NCBI RefSeq assembly: GCF_002266465.3
Contig: NZ_CP029427.2
Span: 6,698,501-6,762,500 of the forward strand
Source: Bradyrhizobium symbiodeficiens
Lineage (GTDB): Bacteria; Pseudomonadota; Alphaproteobacteria; Rhizobiales; Xanthobacteraceae
DNA: 64,000 nt
Reading direction: 5' to 3'
Shown piece by piece: positions 33,915 to 41,978 of this stretch (its first letter is position 1; each line of letters opens with the position of its first letter). The position numbers and the translations under genes are program-made. Below the pieces are notes generated by a model. The model made no database searches, had not been told where the DNA came from, and saw only the letters and a list, made by a program, of their open reading frames with translations.

Positions 33915-34316
33915 ATGGCCTCCATCCACAACGACATTCCTCTCAACGCCTCCGCGCGCGACGTCTGGGATGCGGTGCGCGATTTCGGCGCGCTGCATGA
34001 GCGGCTGGCGCCCGGCTTCGTCACCGCCTGCGCGCTCGACGGCGATGCGCGTATCGTCACCTTCGCCAACGGTTCGGTGGCGCGCGAGATCCTGGTCGAT
34101 TGCGACGACGCGCGGCAGCGCCTCGTCTATGCCATCAGCAACGAGCGGCTGAAGCATTACAGCGCCTCGGTGCAGGTGATCGCCGACGGCGAGCGGAGAA
34201 GCCGTCTGGTGTGGATCATCGACATGCTGCCGAACGAGCTTGCAGCCTATGTCGAGGGACAGACCAGGGAGGCCGTCGTTGCGATACATCAAGCGTTTCC
34301 GCCGGCTGCCGCCTAG
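33915..34316 (+). CDS. SRPBCC family protein
   Basis: A 133-residue START/Bet v1-like protein: IHNDIPLNASARDVWDAVRDFGALHERLAPGFVTACALDGDARIVTFANGSVAREILVDCDDARQRLVYAI is the polyketide cyclase/dehydrase-type opening of the fold. These proteins bind hydrophobic ligands; activities vary. The start at 33915 follows AGGAACC. It stands alone just after a family B repeat. Confidence 0.85.
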   Translation: MASIHNDIPLNASARDVWDAVRDFGALHERLAPGFVTACALDGDARIVTFANGSVAREILVDCDDARQRLVYAISNERLKHYSASVQVIADGERRSRLVWIIDMLPNELAAYVEGQTREAVVAIHQAFPPAAA

Positions 34317-34444
34317 CCGCGGTCGACGCGCTGTACCTCTGTGAGTTTTCTCACAGAGCTGCGCCCTCGCCGGCCGTAACCATCGCGGCGTGCGTCCGGT
34401 TGGCTCCGCTTTCCCGGCGGCGCCACGCACGCGAGGAGCATGCC

Positions 34445-34939
34445 ATGAGAGGTGCGGACAAGGTGATTTGCCAGGCGGCCGCCGTGCTGCTGCTGTTTTC
34501 AGTCGCGAGCTCGCCGGCGAAGGCGCAGTTCCTCGGCGGCGGAGGTGCCGGCGGCGAGGACATGATGACCCAGATGGCGCCGATGCTGGAGATGATGAAG
34601 GCGAAGATGGGCAAGCGCCGCTTCGCCATGATGATGCAGACCATGGGCCCGATGATGAGCCGCATGATGGAGAATGGCGGCGGTGGGCTTGGTGGCATGA
34701 TGAGCGGCGGCGGCCTCGGCGGCAGCACGCTCGGCGGCGGCCTCGGCGCACCCAATTACGGCGGCTACACCGCGATGGGTGGCGGCACCATGCCGGCCGG
34801 GTATGCCGGGGTTGGTGGCGGCGACATCATGGGCATGATCGGCGGCGCCAGTGGCGGCGACATGATGGCGATGATCCCGCAACTGATGCGGCTCGCCAAT
34901 GTGGGCGGCAGCGGCCATCGCCGCCACAGGCATCGCTAA
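34445..34939 (+). CDS. secreted methionine- and glycine-rich protein, unknown
   Basis: A 164-residue protein with signal peptide MRGADKVICQAAAVLLLFSVASSPAKAQF. The mature part is unusual: an initial GGGGAGG, then Met-rich helical text (EDMMTQMAPMLEMMKAKM, RFAMMMQTMGPMMSRMM), then Gly-rich repeats with GGG and LGG steps, a second Met-rich patch (IMGMIGGASGGDMMAMIP), and a terminal GHRRHRHR tail. About a fifth of the mature residues are Met by eye. Met-rich exported proteins may bind copper or silver, but no CxxC or classical site is present. ATG at 34445 follows GAGGAGC. It overlaps the convergent MATE gene stop by three bases. I do not recognise a family. Confidence 0.7.
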   Translation: MRGADKVICQAAAVLLLFSVASSPAKAQFLGGGGAGGEDMMTQMAPMLEMMKAKMGKRRFAMMMQTMGPMMSRMMENGGGGLGGMMSGGGLGGSTLGGGLGAPNYGGYTAMGGGTMPAGYAGVGGGDIMGMIGGASGGDMMAMIPQLMRLANVGGSGHRRHRHR

Positions 34940-36381
34940 TCGGCGGCGCCTGAAAGCGCCGGCCTGATCGCGGGCTTGCTCGCGCGCGGTCCCCAGCGCG
35001 TCAGCGCGACGCTGGAGGATGAGAGCAGGCCGAGCAGGACCATCGAGCTCGCGGCCAGCCAGAAATAGCTCTGCGCCGTGGCTTCGTGTGTCGACAGCCA
35101 CCAGCCGGCCGCCGAGATGTAGATCAGCCGCGCCGTCTGCGCCAGCACTGGCCCGATCACCTTGGCCGCGCCTTGCGAGGAGAAATACATCGTCGTGGCA
35201 ATGCCGAAAAAGGCGTAGAATGGTCCGACCGTCGAGAGATATTGATGGCTCGCCGCGCGCACGGCCACGCTGTCGGTGAAGATGTTGATCCAGAGATCGG
35301 GGAACATCGCGACGAGGCACGCAGGCGCGCCGACGGCCACGAAGGCGGCAACACTGGCGATCCATGCGACGCGCCGTGCGCGCGCGATGTTGCCTGCGCC
35401 GATCGCCATCCCCACCATCGGCACACAGGCGATGCCGAACGAGAACGCGATCGAGGTCAGCAGGAATTCCAGCCGCGCGCCGATGCCGTAGCCGGCGAGG
35501 ATCGCGGTGCCGAATTGCGCCAGCATGTGGGTGAAGATCGAGATCGTCAGCACCGATTGCAGCGGCGAGAAGCAGGCGATGGCGCCGACCTTCAGGATGT
35601 CGAAAAACATCGCCCATTGAATCCGCAAGCCGCGCAGCTTCGGTGTCACCCGGGCGCGGCCGGAGAACAGGTACCAGCCCATGATGCAGATGTTCATGGA
35701 ATAGGCGATCAGCGCGCCGGCCGCGACGCCGCGCATGCCGAACTGCGGCACCGGCCCGAGCCCGAGGCCGAGCGTGCCGCCCAGCACGATCTGCCAGGCC
35801 GCCGAGTTGAGGATCAGGAACGACGGCAGCTTCATGTTGCCGGTGCCGCGCAGCACGCCGGCCATGGTGTTGAGCAGCCAAGGCAGCACGGCGCCGCCGA
35901 AAAACACCTGTGTGTAGGCAATCGCGTGCGTCAGCACGTCGCCGCGGCCGCCGAGCATTTCCAGCAGACGCGGGCCGAAGATCAGCATGCCCAGCATGAA
36001 GACGAGCCCGAAGCTGATGCCGATCAGGATCGCATGCGCGGCGAGCGTGCCGGCGCGCTCGCGATCGCCGGCGCCGAGCGCGCGGGCAATGGCGGAAGCC
36101 ACCGCACCGCCCATGGCGCCGCCCGACATCGTCATGGTCAGGATCACTGTCGGAAACACCAGCGCCATCGCCGCCAGCGCCTCGACGCCGAGCCGGCCGA
36201 TATAGGAAGTCTCCGCGATCACCGTACAGGTGCCGGCCGAGAGCGCGATCACGTTGGGCCAGGCGAGGGAGAGCAGCGTGCGCAGGATCGGCCCGTCGAC
36301 AAGCGCGCTTCGCACCGGAGGCGGAGGCGGCGGCAGCGGACGCTCTTGCTCATCGACCGGGATTTCGGCGATGTCGGACAT
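34936..36381 (-). CDS. MATE family efflux transporter
   Basis: A 481-residue multidrug/toxin extrusion transporter with about twelve helices. A charged, proline-rich N-terminal tail (ERPLPPPPPPVRS) precedes the core TLLSLAWPNVIALSAGTCTVIAETSYIGRLGVEALAAMALVFPTVIL. AMGGAVASAIARALGAGDRERA is the usual loop with the family Arg/Glu pattern. ATG at 36381 has GGAGA upstream. It is not close in sequence to the MATE at 13423-14748, which is DinF-like. The substrate is not known. It is monocistronic. Confidence 0.92.
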   Translation of the reverse strand: MSDIAEIPVDEQERPLPPPPPPVRSALVDGPILRTLLSLAWPNVIALSAGTCTVIAETSYIGRLGVEALAAMALVFPTVILTMTMSGGAMGGAVASAIARALGAGDRERAGTLAAHAILIGISFGLVFMLGMLIFGPRLLEMLGGRGDVLTHAIAYTQVFFGGAVLPWLLNTMAGVLRGTGNMKLPSFLILNSAAWQIVLGGTLGLGLGPVPQFGMRGVAAGALIAYSMNICIMGWYLFSGRARVTPKLRGLRIQWAMFFDILKVGAIACFSPLQSVLTISIFTHMLAQFGTAILAGYGIGARLEFLLTSIAFSFGIACVPMVGMAIGAGNIARARRVAWIASVAAFVAVGAPACLVAMFPDLWINIFTDSVAVRAASHQYLSTVGPFYAFFGIATTMYFSSQGAAKVIGPVLAQTARLIYISAAGWWLSTHEATAQSYFWLAASSMVLLGLLSSSSVALTRWGPRASKPAIRPALSGAAD

Positions 36382-36550
36382 ATCTTCTCCGGGGCACGGG
36401 CGCCAATTGCGGCGCGGCAATGCGTAGGTGTGCCAATTATTTTCTTCGCGCAGAAGCGCGCAACGCGAGGCTTGTTAGCACGGCGCGGGGCGATTCCTCC
36501 TGCGCCAGTTGCAGGCGCGCCCTGCGGCAGCGCATTTCGATGGGATGAAT

Positions 36551-37603
36551 TTAGCCGATCGTCCAGACCAGCGGCGGCCGCCCTCCTGTGGTCGAGCGCA
36601 TATGCACGCCGATGTGCCGCCCGCATCCCGCAGCCAGGCCTTCGAACAATCCCTCCAGCACCCTGGCGCAAGCTGGATGATAGTCGGCGACGTCGTCCAT
36701 CAGCTTCCAGCTCTGCTGGCGGAGTTCGAACGTGCCTTCGGATTGCGTCGTCTCGGCGACGTCATCCTGCGCGGCGAACAGCGCATTCAGGAACGCGGCG
36801 AATTCATTTGCGCCTCCGCGGCTCATCGCCAGTGGGGCGGCCACTTCGTCGAAATATTGCATGCCGATCAGCTTGCCGGTGAGGTGCAGGAGATAGCTCG
36901 CATCCTCCGGTCCGAACAGCTGCACCATGACGGGCGCGGCGGTGCGGACATATTCCATCGCGTAGTTGCGATAGGCTTTTTCCAGGCGCGGCTTCGGCCA
37001 GCTCGCGACCGGCAACGCCGGCGCAGTCCTGGCATCGAACAGCGGCGCTTCGAGGTGGCGCGCGAAGACGAGCCGCTGGTCCGGCTCGAGCGGATGGTCG
37101 TATTGGCAATAATAGCCTTCCAGTCCGTCCTGGCCGTCGACGCTCTGTTTGGTGCAGACGAAACCAAGCCTGAGATCGCCGAGCGCGACGCCGTTATTGG
37201 CGTGCCATCCGCGCAGCATCGCGCGGCTCACCTCGCCCGGAACGCCGCAGATCGCGGTGCCTTTCCAGATCCAGCGCGGCGGCGGATAACGGATCCAGGC
37301 CTTGGCGTCGCTCTCATACATGTATTCGACATGCACGCCGCCGATCCAGTTGGAGAGATAGTGATATTGCGCGGCCGCCACCGCTGGCGGCAGATGATCG
37401 ATCCCGAGCTTCCGCAAGCCCGGCAGGAAGCGCTCCTGCTGCTGGCGGCGGAACACGCGGAAGACGAACTCCGCGGCATCCGCGGTGCCGCGCCGCGTGA
37501 CGACGGTGAGGATGAGGCCCGTGAAGTAAGCGTGATAGAGATCGGCGACCGCGCGCCAGCGCTTCCATTGGGCTTCCTGCGCGGCGTCAGCTGCGTCGGT
37601 CAT
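36551..37603 (-). CDS. conserved hypothetical protein, unknown function
   Basis: A 350-residue soluble protein with no signal peptide. The N-terminal half is rich in aromatic residues (WKRWRAVADLYHAYFTGLILTVVTRRG, AAQYHYLSNWIGGVHVEYMYESDAKAWIRYPPPRWIWKGTAICGVPGEVSRAMLRGWHANNGVALG), which suggests an enzyme or ligand-binding fold. The middle CQYDHPLEPDQRLVF and late SYLLHLTGKLIGMQYFDEVAA are notable. I cannot assign a family. The gene stands alone between the MATE gene and a PAS protein on the same strand. Its length and codon use argue that it is real. Confidence 0.75.
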   Translation of the reverse strand: MTDAADAAQEAQWKRWRAVADLYHAYFTGLILTVVTRRGTADAAEFVFRVFRRQQQERFLPGLRKLGIDHLPPAVAAAQYHYLSNWIGGVHVEYMYESDAKAWIRYPPPRWIWKGTAICGVPGEVSRAMLRGWHANNGVALGDLRLGFVCTKQSVDGQDGLEGYYCQYDHPLEPDQRLVFARHLEAPLFDARTAPALPVASWPKPRLEKAYRNYAMEYVRTAAPVMVQLFGPEDASYLLHLTGKLIGMQYFDEVAAPLAMSRGGANEFAAFLNALFAAQDDVAETTQSEGTFELRQQSWKLMDDVADYHPACARVLEGLFEGLAAGCGRHIGVHMRSTTGGRPPLVWTIG

Positions 37604-37710
37604 TGGTTTCGCTCCCGATCGTTGTTGCGATCGAGTGTGTCACCGCGCCTTCCGGCAAGCAACATGACGCCCGTGCAGAGCGCCCTGCGCGGCCGCCCGC
37701 CAATTCCGCA

Positions 37711-38127
37711 TCACGAAGTTTGCGGCGGCGCCTTGGCTGCGCGCTCTCGCTCGACCCGTTCGGTGACGTCACGCGCCATCGCCACCGATCCCAGCACGTT
37801 GCCGCCGGAATCCCGCACCAGTGCAAAGGTCATCTCGATGTAGAGCTTGCGTCCGCTCTTGTGCAGCGCGCGGGTCAGCGTCGGCCTGCCCGCGAGCTTC
37901 ATCGCGCCGGTGGCCAGCGCAGCTTCAAAGCCCTTCCAGTGCGCGGCACGCAGATGCTCGGGAATGATCAAATCGAGATTCTGGCCGAGCGCTTCCGTGG
38001 CGGAGAAGCCGAACAGAGCCGCCGCTGCACGATTCCACCGCATGATCGTGCCGGAGCGATCCGAATAGATCAGCGCATCCGCGACGTCTTCGGCGATCTT
38101 TGCGTCGAGTTCGGATGGGTTGGTCAT
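37711..38127 (-). CDS. PAS domain-containing protein
   Basis: A 138-residue single PAS domain: ADALIYSDRSGTIMRWNRAAAALFGFSATEALGQNLDLIIPEHLRAAHWKGFEAALATG, followed by TRALHKSGRKLYIEMTFALVRDSGGNVLGSVAMARDVTER. There is no kinase or cyclase output, so it is a stand-alone sensor or partner protein. The cofactor is not evident. ATG at 38127 is chosen because the extension upstream would fall in a repeat. It lies 107 bases upstream of no recognisable partner; the hypothetical 36551-37603 follows on the same strand. Confidence 0.85.
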   Translation of the reverse strand: MTNPSELDAKIAEDVADALIYSDRSGTIMRWNRAAAALFGFSATEALGQNLDLIIPEHLRAAHWKGFEAALATGAMKLAGRPTLTRALHKSGRKLYIEMTFALVRDSGGNVLGSVAMARDVTERVERERAAKAPPQTS

Positions 38128-38138
38128 GTCACCACCTT

Positions 38139-38259
38139 GTAGCCCGGATGGAGCCACCGGGTCGGCGCGGAGCGCCGCCCGATGACAGGCTCTGCGTAAT
38201 CCGGGATCGTGCCACAAGTGAGACCTTCCCGGATTTCGCTTCGCTCCATCCGGGCTACG
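38139..38259. repeat. palindromic intergenic repeat, family A with internal insert
   Basis: GTAGCCCGGATGGAGCCACC and GCTCCATCCGGGCTAC form the outer arms. An internal block with GGGTCGGCGCG..CGCCGCCC and GATGACAGGCTC is absent from the shorter copies at 10079 and 13342. The same insert recurs in the copy at 45601-45715, so two subtypes exist. Confidence 0.8.
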
Positions 38260-38267
38260 CGATATCG

Positions 38268-39404
38268 CTACACCCGGAAATGCTTCGATAGTTTGAGGCC
38301 CTGGGCCTGGTAGTTGGAGCCGATGCGCTGGCCGTACATCGCGTCGGGGCGGGCCAGCATCTTCTCGTAGACGAGGCGGCCGACGATCTGGCCGTGCTCG
38401 AGGATGAACGGCACTTCGCGCGAACGCACCTCCAGCACGGCGCGCGATCCCAATCCGCCCGCGCCGGCATAGCCGAAGCCGGGATCAAAGAATCCGGCAT
38501 AGTGCACGCGGAATTCGCCGACCAGCGGATCGAACGGCACCATCTCCGCCGCGTAGTCGGGCGGCACCTGCACGGCTTCCTTCGAGGCCAGGATGTAGAA
38601 CTCGCCGGGATCGAGGATCAGGCTGCCGTCGGGGCGGGCCGAGATCGGCTCCCAGAAGTCCTCGACGGAATACCCGGCGCGACGATCGACGTCGACGACG
38701 CCGGTGTGGCGCTTGGCGCGGTAGCCGACGAAGCCGTTTGCCCTTTCGCCGGAGAGATCGACGGAGACGGCGACGCCGCCGGAGAGATCGGCATCGTCGA
38801 CGTCGACGAGGCGCTCGGCGGCGTGCAAGGCATCGAGCTCGTCGGGGTTGAGGATGGCGTCGCCGGTGCGGAAGCGCACCTGGCTCAGACGCGAGCCCTC
38901 GCTGACCAGCACCGGAAACGTCTTCGGGCTGATCTCGGCATAGAGCGGGCCGTGATAGCCGGCGCCGATCATGTCGAAGCGGCGGGTGCCGTCAGCGATC
39001 ACGCGGGTGAAGACGTCGAGCCGGCCGGTGGAGCTCTTCGGGTTCGCGGCCGCGACGATCTCAGGCGGCAGCGCGAGGCTCTCCAGCAGCGGCACGATGT
39101 AGACGCAGTTGGTTTCAAGCACGGCGCCGTCGGCGAGGCTGAATTCGTGCAGCTTCAATTCGTCGATCCGCTCGGCGACGGTGGCACCGGGACCGGGCAG
39201 GAAGCTGGCGCGGACGCGATAGGCGATGTCGCCGAGACGCAGATCGAGGCTCGCCGGCTGGATCTGGCTCTCGACGAAATCATAGGCGGGCAGGATGAGG
39301 CCTGCCGCCGCCATCGCCGCGATCATGCGGTCGGGCAGGATACCATTGGCGTCGGGCGCGACCGTGAACGTCAACCGGGGGTCCTCATCGGGGGTCAGAT
39401 GCAT
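38268..39404 (-). CDS. dcd: 2'-deoxycytidine 5'-triphosphate deaminase, double-length form
   Basis: A 378-residue protein of the dUTPase/dCTP deaminase fold, converting dCTP to dUTP for dTMP supply. Typical Dcd is about 190 residues; this is about twice that and appears to hold two tandem folds. Fold one starts GILPDRMIAAMAAAGLILPAYDFVESQIQPASLDLRLGDIAYRVRASFLP with SSTGRLDVFTRVIADG as its core motif. Fold two has GEFYILASKEAVQVPPDYAAEMVPFDPLVGEFRVHYAGFFDPGFG and ends RSREVPFILEHGQIVGRLVYEK. The start is ATG at 39404; a TTG seven codons earlier is less likely. It diverges from riboswitch-controlled metZ. Confidence 0.9.
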   Translation of the reverse strand: MHLTPDEDPRLTFTVAPDANGILPDRMIAAMAAAGLILPAYDFVESQIQPASLDLRLGDIAYRVRASFLPGPGATVAERIDELKLHEFSLADGAVLETNCVYIVPLLESLALPPEIVAAANPKSSTGRLDVFTRVIADGTRRFDMIGAGYHGPLYAEISPKTFPVLVSEGSRLSQVRFRTGDAILNPDELDALHAAERLVDVDDADLSGGVAVSVDLSGERANGFVGYRAKRHTGVVDVDRRAGYSVEDFWEPISARPDGSLILDPGEFYILASKEAVQVPPDYAAEMVPFDPLVGEFRVHYAGFFDPGFGYAGAGGLGSRAVLEVRSREVPFILEHGQIVGRLVYEKMLARPDAMYGQRIGSNYQAQGLKLSKHFRV

Positions 39405-39490
39405 CCAGACATGCCGGAAATACAAGTCTTTTACGGCTATCCGATGGACGCCTTGACGGAAAGGGCATTGCGGAATATGAGCATCACTTA

Positions 39491-39555
39491 TCCCGTGGTG
39501 ATTTGAGCCGGCCGGCTTGCAGCCACGTTAAATAAGTCGCTAAACAGGCCGGGGA
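39491..39555 (+). ncRNA. SAM-II riboswitch aptamer upstream of metZ
   Basis: The elements CGTGGTGATTTG, GCAGCCACGTTAAATAAGTC and GCTAAACAGGCCGG appear in the order of the SAM-II (metA) motif. P1 is CGTGG (39494-39498) with CCACG (39523-39527). The pseudoknot forms between GGCC/CCGG text at 39507-39516 and GGCCGG at 39547-39552. SAM-II senses S-adenosylmethionine and represses methionine-synthesis genes in alphaproteobacteria; here the target is metZ 84 bases downstream. Confidence 0.95.
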
Positions 39556-39566
39556 CCTCTGTGATC

Positions 39567-39599
39567 CCGGCCCGTGGATATATCCAGGCCGGTTTTTTT
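39567..39599 (+). terminator. intrinsic terminator of the SAM-II expression platform
   Basis: CCGGCC (39567-39572) pairs with GGCCGG (39587-39592), with the inner palindrome TGGATATATCCA, followed by seven T. CCCGGCC at 39566-39572 can alternatively pair with GGCCGGG at 39547-39553, which is part of the SAM-II pseudoknot. The two states exclude each other, suggesting SAM-dependent transcription attenuation. Confidence 0.88.
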
Positions 39600-39638
39600 G
39601 TGACCGTTTTCGACGAGACGGTCATGTCGGAGGTACCT

Positions 39639-40826
39639 ATGTCGAAGTCGACCACCAACTACCGTCCCGAAACCCGCCTGGTCCATTCCGGCACCCTGCG
39701 CTCGCAGTTTGGCGAGACGTCGGAGGCGCTGTTCCTGACCCAGGGCTATGTCTACGACACCGCCGAGCAATGCGAAGCGCGGTTCAAGGGCGAGGATCCG
39801 GGCTTCATCTATTCGCGCTATTCCAATCCCACCATCGCGATGTTCGAGCGCCGCATGATCGAGCTCGAAGGCGCCGAAGCCGCCCGCTCGGCGGCAACAG
39901 GCATGGCCGCGGTGACGACCGCGATCCTGGCGCCGCTCAAGGCGGGCGATCATCTGGTCGCCTCCCGCGCGCTGTTCGGCTCGTGCCTCTACGTCGTGCA
40001 GGACCTGCTGCCGCGCTACGGCATCGAGACCACGCTGGTCGACGGAGCCAATCTCGACGAATGGCAACGCGCGGTGAAGCCCAACACCAAGACGTTCTTC
40101 CTGGAGAGCCCCACCAACCCGACGCTCGACGTGCTGGATATTCCTGCCATCGCCGAGATCGCGCACAAGGCCGGCGCACGGCTCGTCGTCGACAACGTGT
40201 TCGCGACGCCGATCTGGCAGAGCCCGCTCGCGCTCGGCGCCGACGTCGTGGTCTATTCCGCGACCAAGCATATCGACGGCCAGGGTCGCTGCCTCGGCGG
40301 CATCATCCTGTCGTCCGAGGCCTTCATCGCCGAGCACATCCACAACTTCATGCGCCAGACCGGCCCGTCGATCTCGCCGTTCAACGCCTGGGTCCTGCTC
40401 AAGGGCCTGGAGACCCTGGGCGTGCGCGTGCGCGCGCAGACCGAGACCGCCGCGCGCATCGCCGACGTGCTGGCGAGCCATCCGAAGATCTCGCGGCTGG
40501 TCTTCCCGGGCCGCGCCGATCATCCGCAGGCGGCGCTGGTGAAGAAGCAGATGCGCGGCGGCTCGACGCTGGTCGGCTTCGAGGTCAAGGGCGGCAAGCA
40601 GGCGGCGTTCCGCGTGCTCAACGAATTGAAGCTGGCGAAGATCTCGAACAATCTCGGCGACGCCAAGAGCCTCGTCACCCATCCGGCGACCACGACGCAT
40701 CAGCGCCTGAAGCCGGAGGACCGCGCCGCACTTGGCATCAGCGAAGGCTTCATTCGCTTCTCGGCGGGGCTGGAGCATGCCGATGATCTGATCGAGGATC
40801 TGACGGCGGCGCTGGAGAAGGCGTGA
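39639..40826 (+). CDS. metZ: O-succinylhomoserine sulfhydrylase
   Basis: A 395-residue PLP enzyme of the Cys/Met metabolism family that forms homocysteine from O-succinylhomoserine and sulfide. The PLP lysine is Lys210 in YSATKHIDGQGRCLGG. SRYSNPT near residues 59-65 and ESPTNPTLDVLDIPAI near 156-171 are typical of MetZ; LVVDNVFATP carries the PLP aspartate. ATG at 39639 follows GGAGGT by four bases. Earlier in-frame ATGs lie in the terminator or leader. Expression should be controlled by the SAM-II element upstream. O-acetylhomoserine or cystathionine use cannot be excluded. Confidence 0.93.
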   Translation: MSKSTTNYRPETRLVHSGTLRSQFGETSEALFLTQGYVYDTAEQCEARFKGEDPGFIYSRYSNPTIAMFERRMIELEGAEAARSAATGMAAVTTAILAPLKAGDHLVASRALFGSCLYVVQDLLPRYGIETTLVDGANLDEWQRAVKPNTKTFFLESPTNPTLDVLDIPAIAEIAHKAGARLVVDNVFATPIWQSPLALGADVVVYSATKHIDGQGRCLGGIILSSEAFIAEHIHNFMRQTGPSISPFNAWVLLKGLETLGVRVRAQTETAARIADVLASHPKISRLVFPGRADHPQAALVKKQMRGGSTLVGFEVKGGKQAAFRVLNELKLAKISNNLGDAKSLVTHPATTTHQRLKPEDRAALGISEGFIRFSAGLEHADDLIEDLTAALEKA

Positions 40827-40840
40827 GGGGGTGAAGGTCT

Positions 40841-40943
40841 CGAAGGGTGGGCAAAGGCGCGCTTGCGCCGTGCCCACCATTCTCGATGACAATGACGAGA
40901 TCGTGGGCACGGCGCGCGAAGGGCGCGCCTTTGCCCACCCTAC
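40841..40943. repeat. palindromic intergenic repeat, family B
   Basis: CGAAGGGTGGGCAAAGGCGC is mirrored by GCGCCTTTGCCCACCCTACG, with GCCGTGCCCACCA and TCGTGGGCACGGCGC as inner arms. It occupies the convergent gap between metZ and the SGNH hydrolase gene. Confidence 0.85.
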
Positions 40944-40952
40944 GGCACCGTC

Positions 40953-41960
40953 TTACATCGGCCGATACGTCCGCACGTCGGCCGGCACGTTCACGCCCAG
41001 CTTGATCTGGCCGACGGAGCGGATGATATCGTCGCCGAGCAGCTGGGCGAAACAGGCGTAGCCCCAATCGTTCATGTGCAGGCCGTCGGCGATGACGAAG
41101 CCCTCGACCGGAATGGCCTGCTTCTCGTGCCACTCGCGCATCACTTCGAAGCGCGGGAAGATGCCGACGTGACGGAGCTCGGCGACCTTGCCGAGCAGCT
41201 TCACCATCCTGCCGGCGCTTTCGGCGCGCTGGTTGACGGCCGGCGAATATTGCGGATCGACCAGCACGATGTCGGCGTCGCCGGCGGCCTGGATGCGGCC
41301 GATGCCCTCCTCGACCAGCTTTGCGGTCTCGCCGGGATCGAGATTGCGCAGTACGGCGTTGGTGCCGACCTGCCAGATCACGAGATCCGGGTGCACGTCG
41401 ATCACCTCCCTCTGGAGGCGCTTCATCATCTCGGGCGCGTCCTCGCCACCGACGCCGGCATTGACGACGGTGATGTCGGCGGTCGGATATTGCCGGCGCA
41501 ACTGTGCGGCAAGACGGTTCGGATAATTAAACTCCGGTGAGGTCGCACCGAAGCCCGCGGTCGACGACGAGCCGAACGCGACGATGACGACGGGCTTGCC
41601 GGCGACGAGCTTGCCCGCGACATGCGGCAGCGAGCCCATCGCCTTCGTACCACCCTTCGGCGGCAGGCATGGCACGCGGCTGAAAATATCGGCGGCGGAC
41701 TTCGCGACCTCTTTCACTTTGTCGATAGCGCGTGAGGTGACGCCGCGCTGCTCGGGTGACCTTGCGGCAACGGTGGTCTGGGAGGGTGAAGCGGGCACGG
41801 GATCAGACGACTGCGCCGGTGCGGGCGTCGCCTGCGCGGCGTTGGTCTGCGCCTGCGCGGCCTGGGTCTGCGCATGCGAGGCCGGCGTCAGCAACAACAG
41901 CACTGCGGCTGCAGGCGCGACCAGCCGTAACGTCAGGCAAAAAGGGCGGAGAGAACTCAT
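40953..41960 (-). CDS. SGNH/GDSL hydrolase family protein, exported
   Basis: A 335-residue secreted esterase-type protein. Signal peptide MSSLRPFCLTLRLVAPAAAVLLLLTPASHAQ, then a Gln/Ala-rich linker to about residue 70. The SGNH blocks are visible: VVIVAFGSSSTAGFG (Ser131/132), VVNAGVGGED (Gly), VIWQVGTNAVLRNLD (Asn201) and DGLHMNDWG near 296-304 (Asp-His). All four catalytic positions can be traced, although the first block reads GSS rather than GDS. It lies 18 bases after the second SGNH gene and downstream of OpgC. It may add or remove acyl groups on a periplasmic glycan. Confidence 0.87.
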   Translation of the reverse strand: MSSLRPFCLTLRLVAPAAAVLLLLTPASHAQTQAAQAQTNAAQATPAPAQSSDPVPASPSQTTVAARSPEQRGVTSRAIDKVKEVAKSAADIFSRVPCLPPKGGTKAMGSLPHVAGKLVAGKPVVIVAFGSSSTAGFGATSPEFNYPNRLAAQLRRQYPTADITVVNAGVGGEDAPEMMKRLQREVIDVHPDLVIWQVGTNAVLRNLDPGETAKLVEEGIGRIQAAGDADIVLVDPQYSPAVNQRAESAGRMVKLLGKVAELRHVGIFPRFEVMREWHEKQAIPVEGFVIADGLHMNDWGYACFAQLLGDDIIRSVGQIKLGVNVPADVRTYRPM

Positions 41961-41978
41961 TAACGCTAGACCTCAATT

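Noticed and set aside
35086..36882. 598-codon plus-strand frame opposite the MATE gene
   Set aside because: Very His/Arg/Gln-rich antisense translation of transmembrane segments; high GC leaves such frames open.
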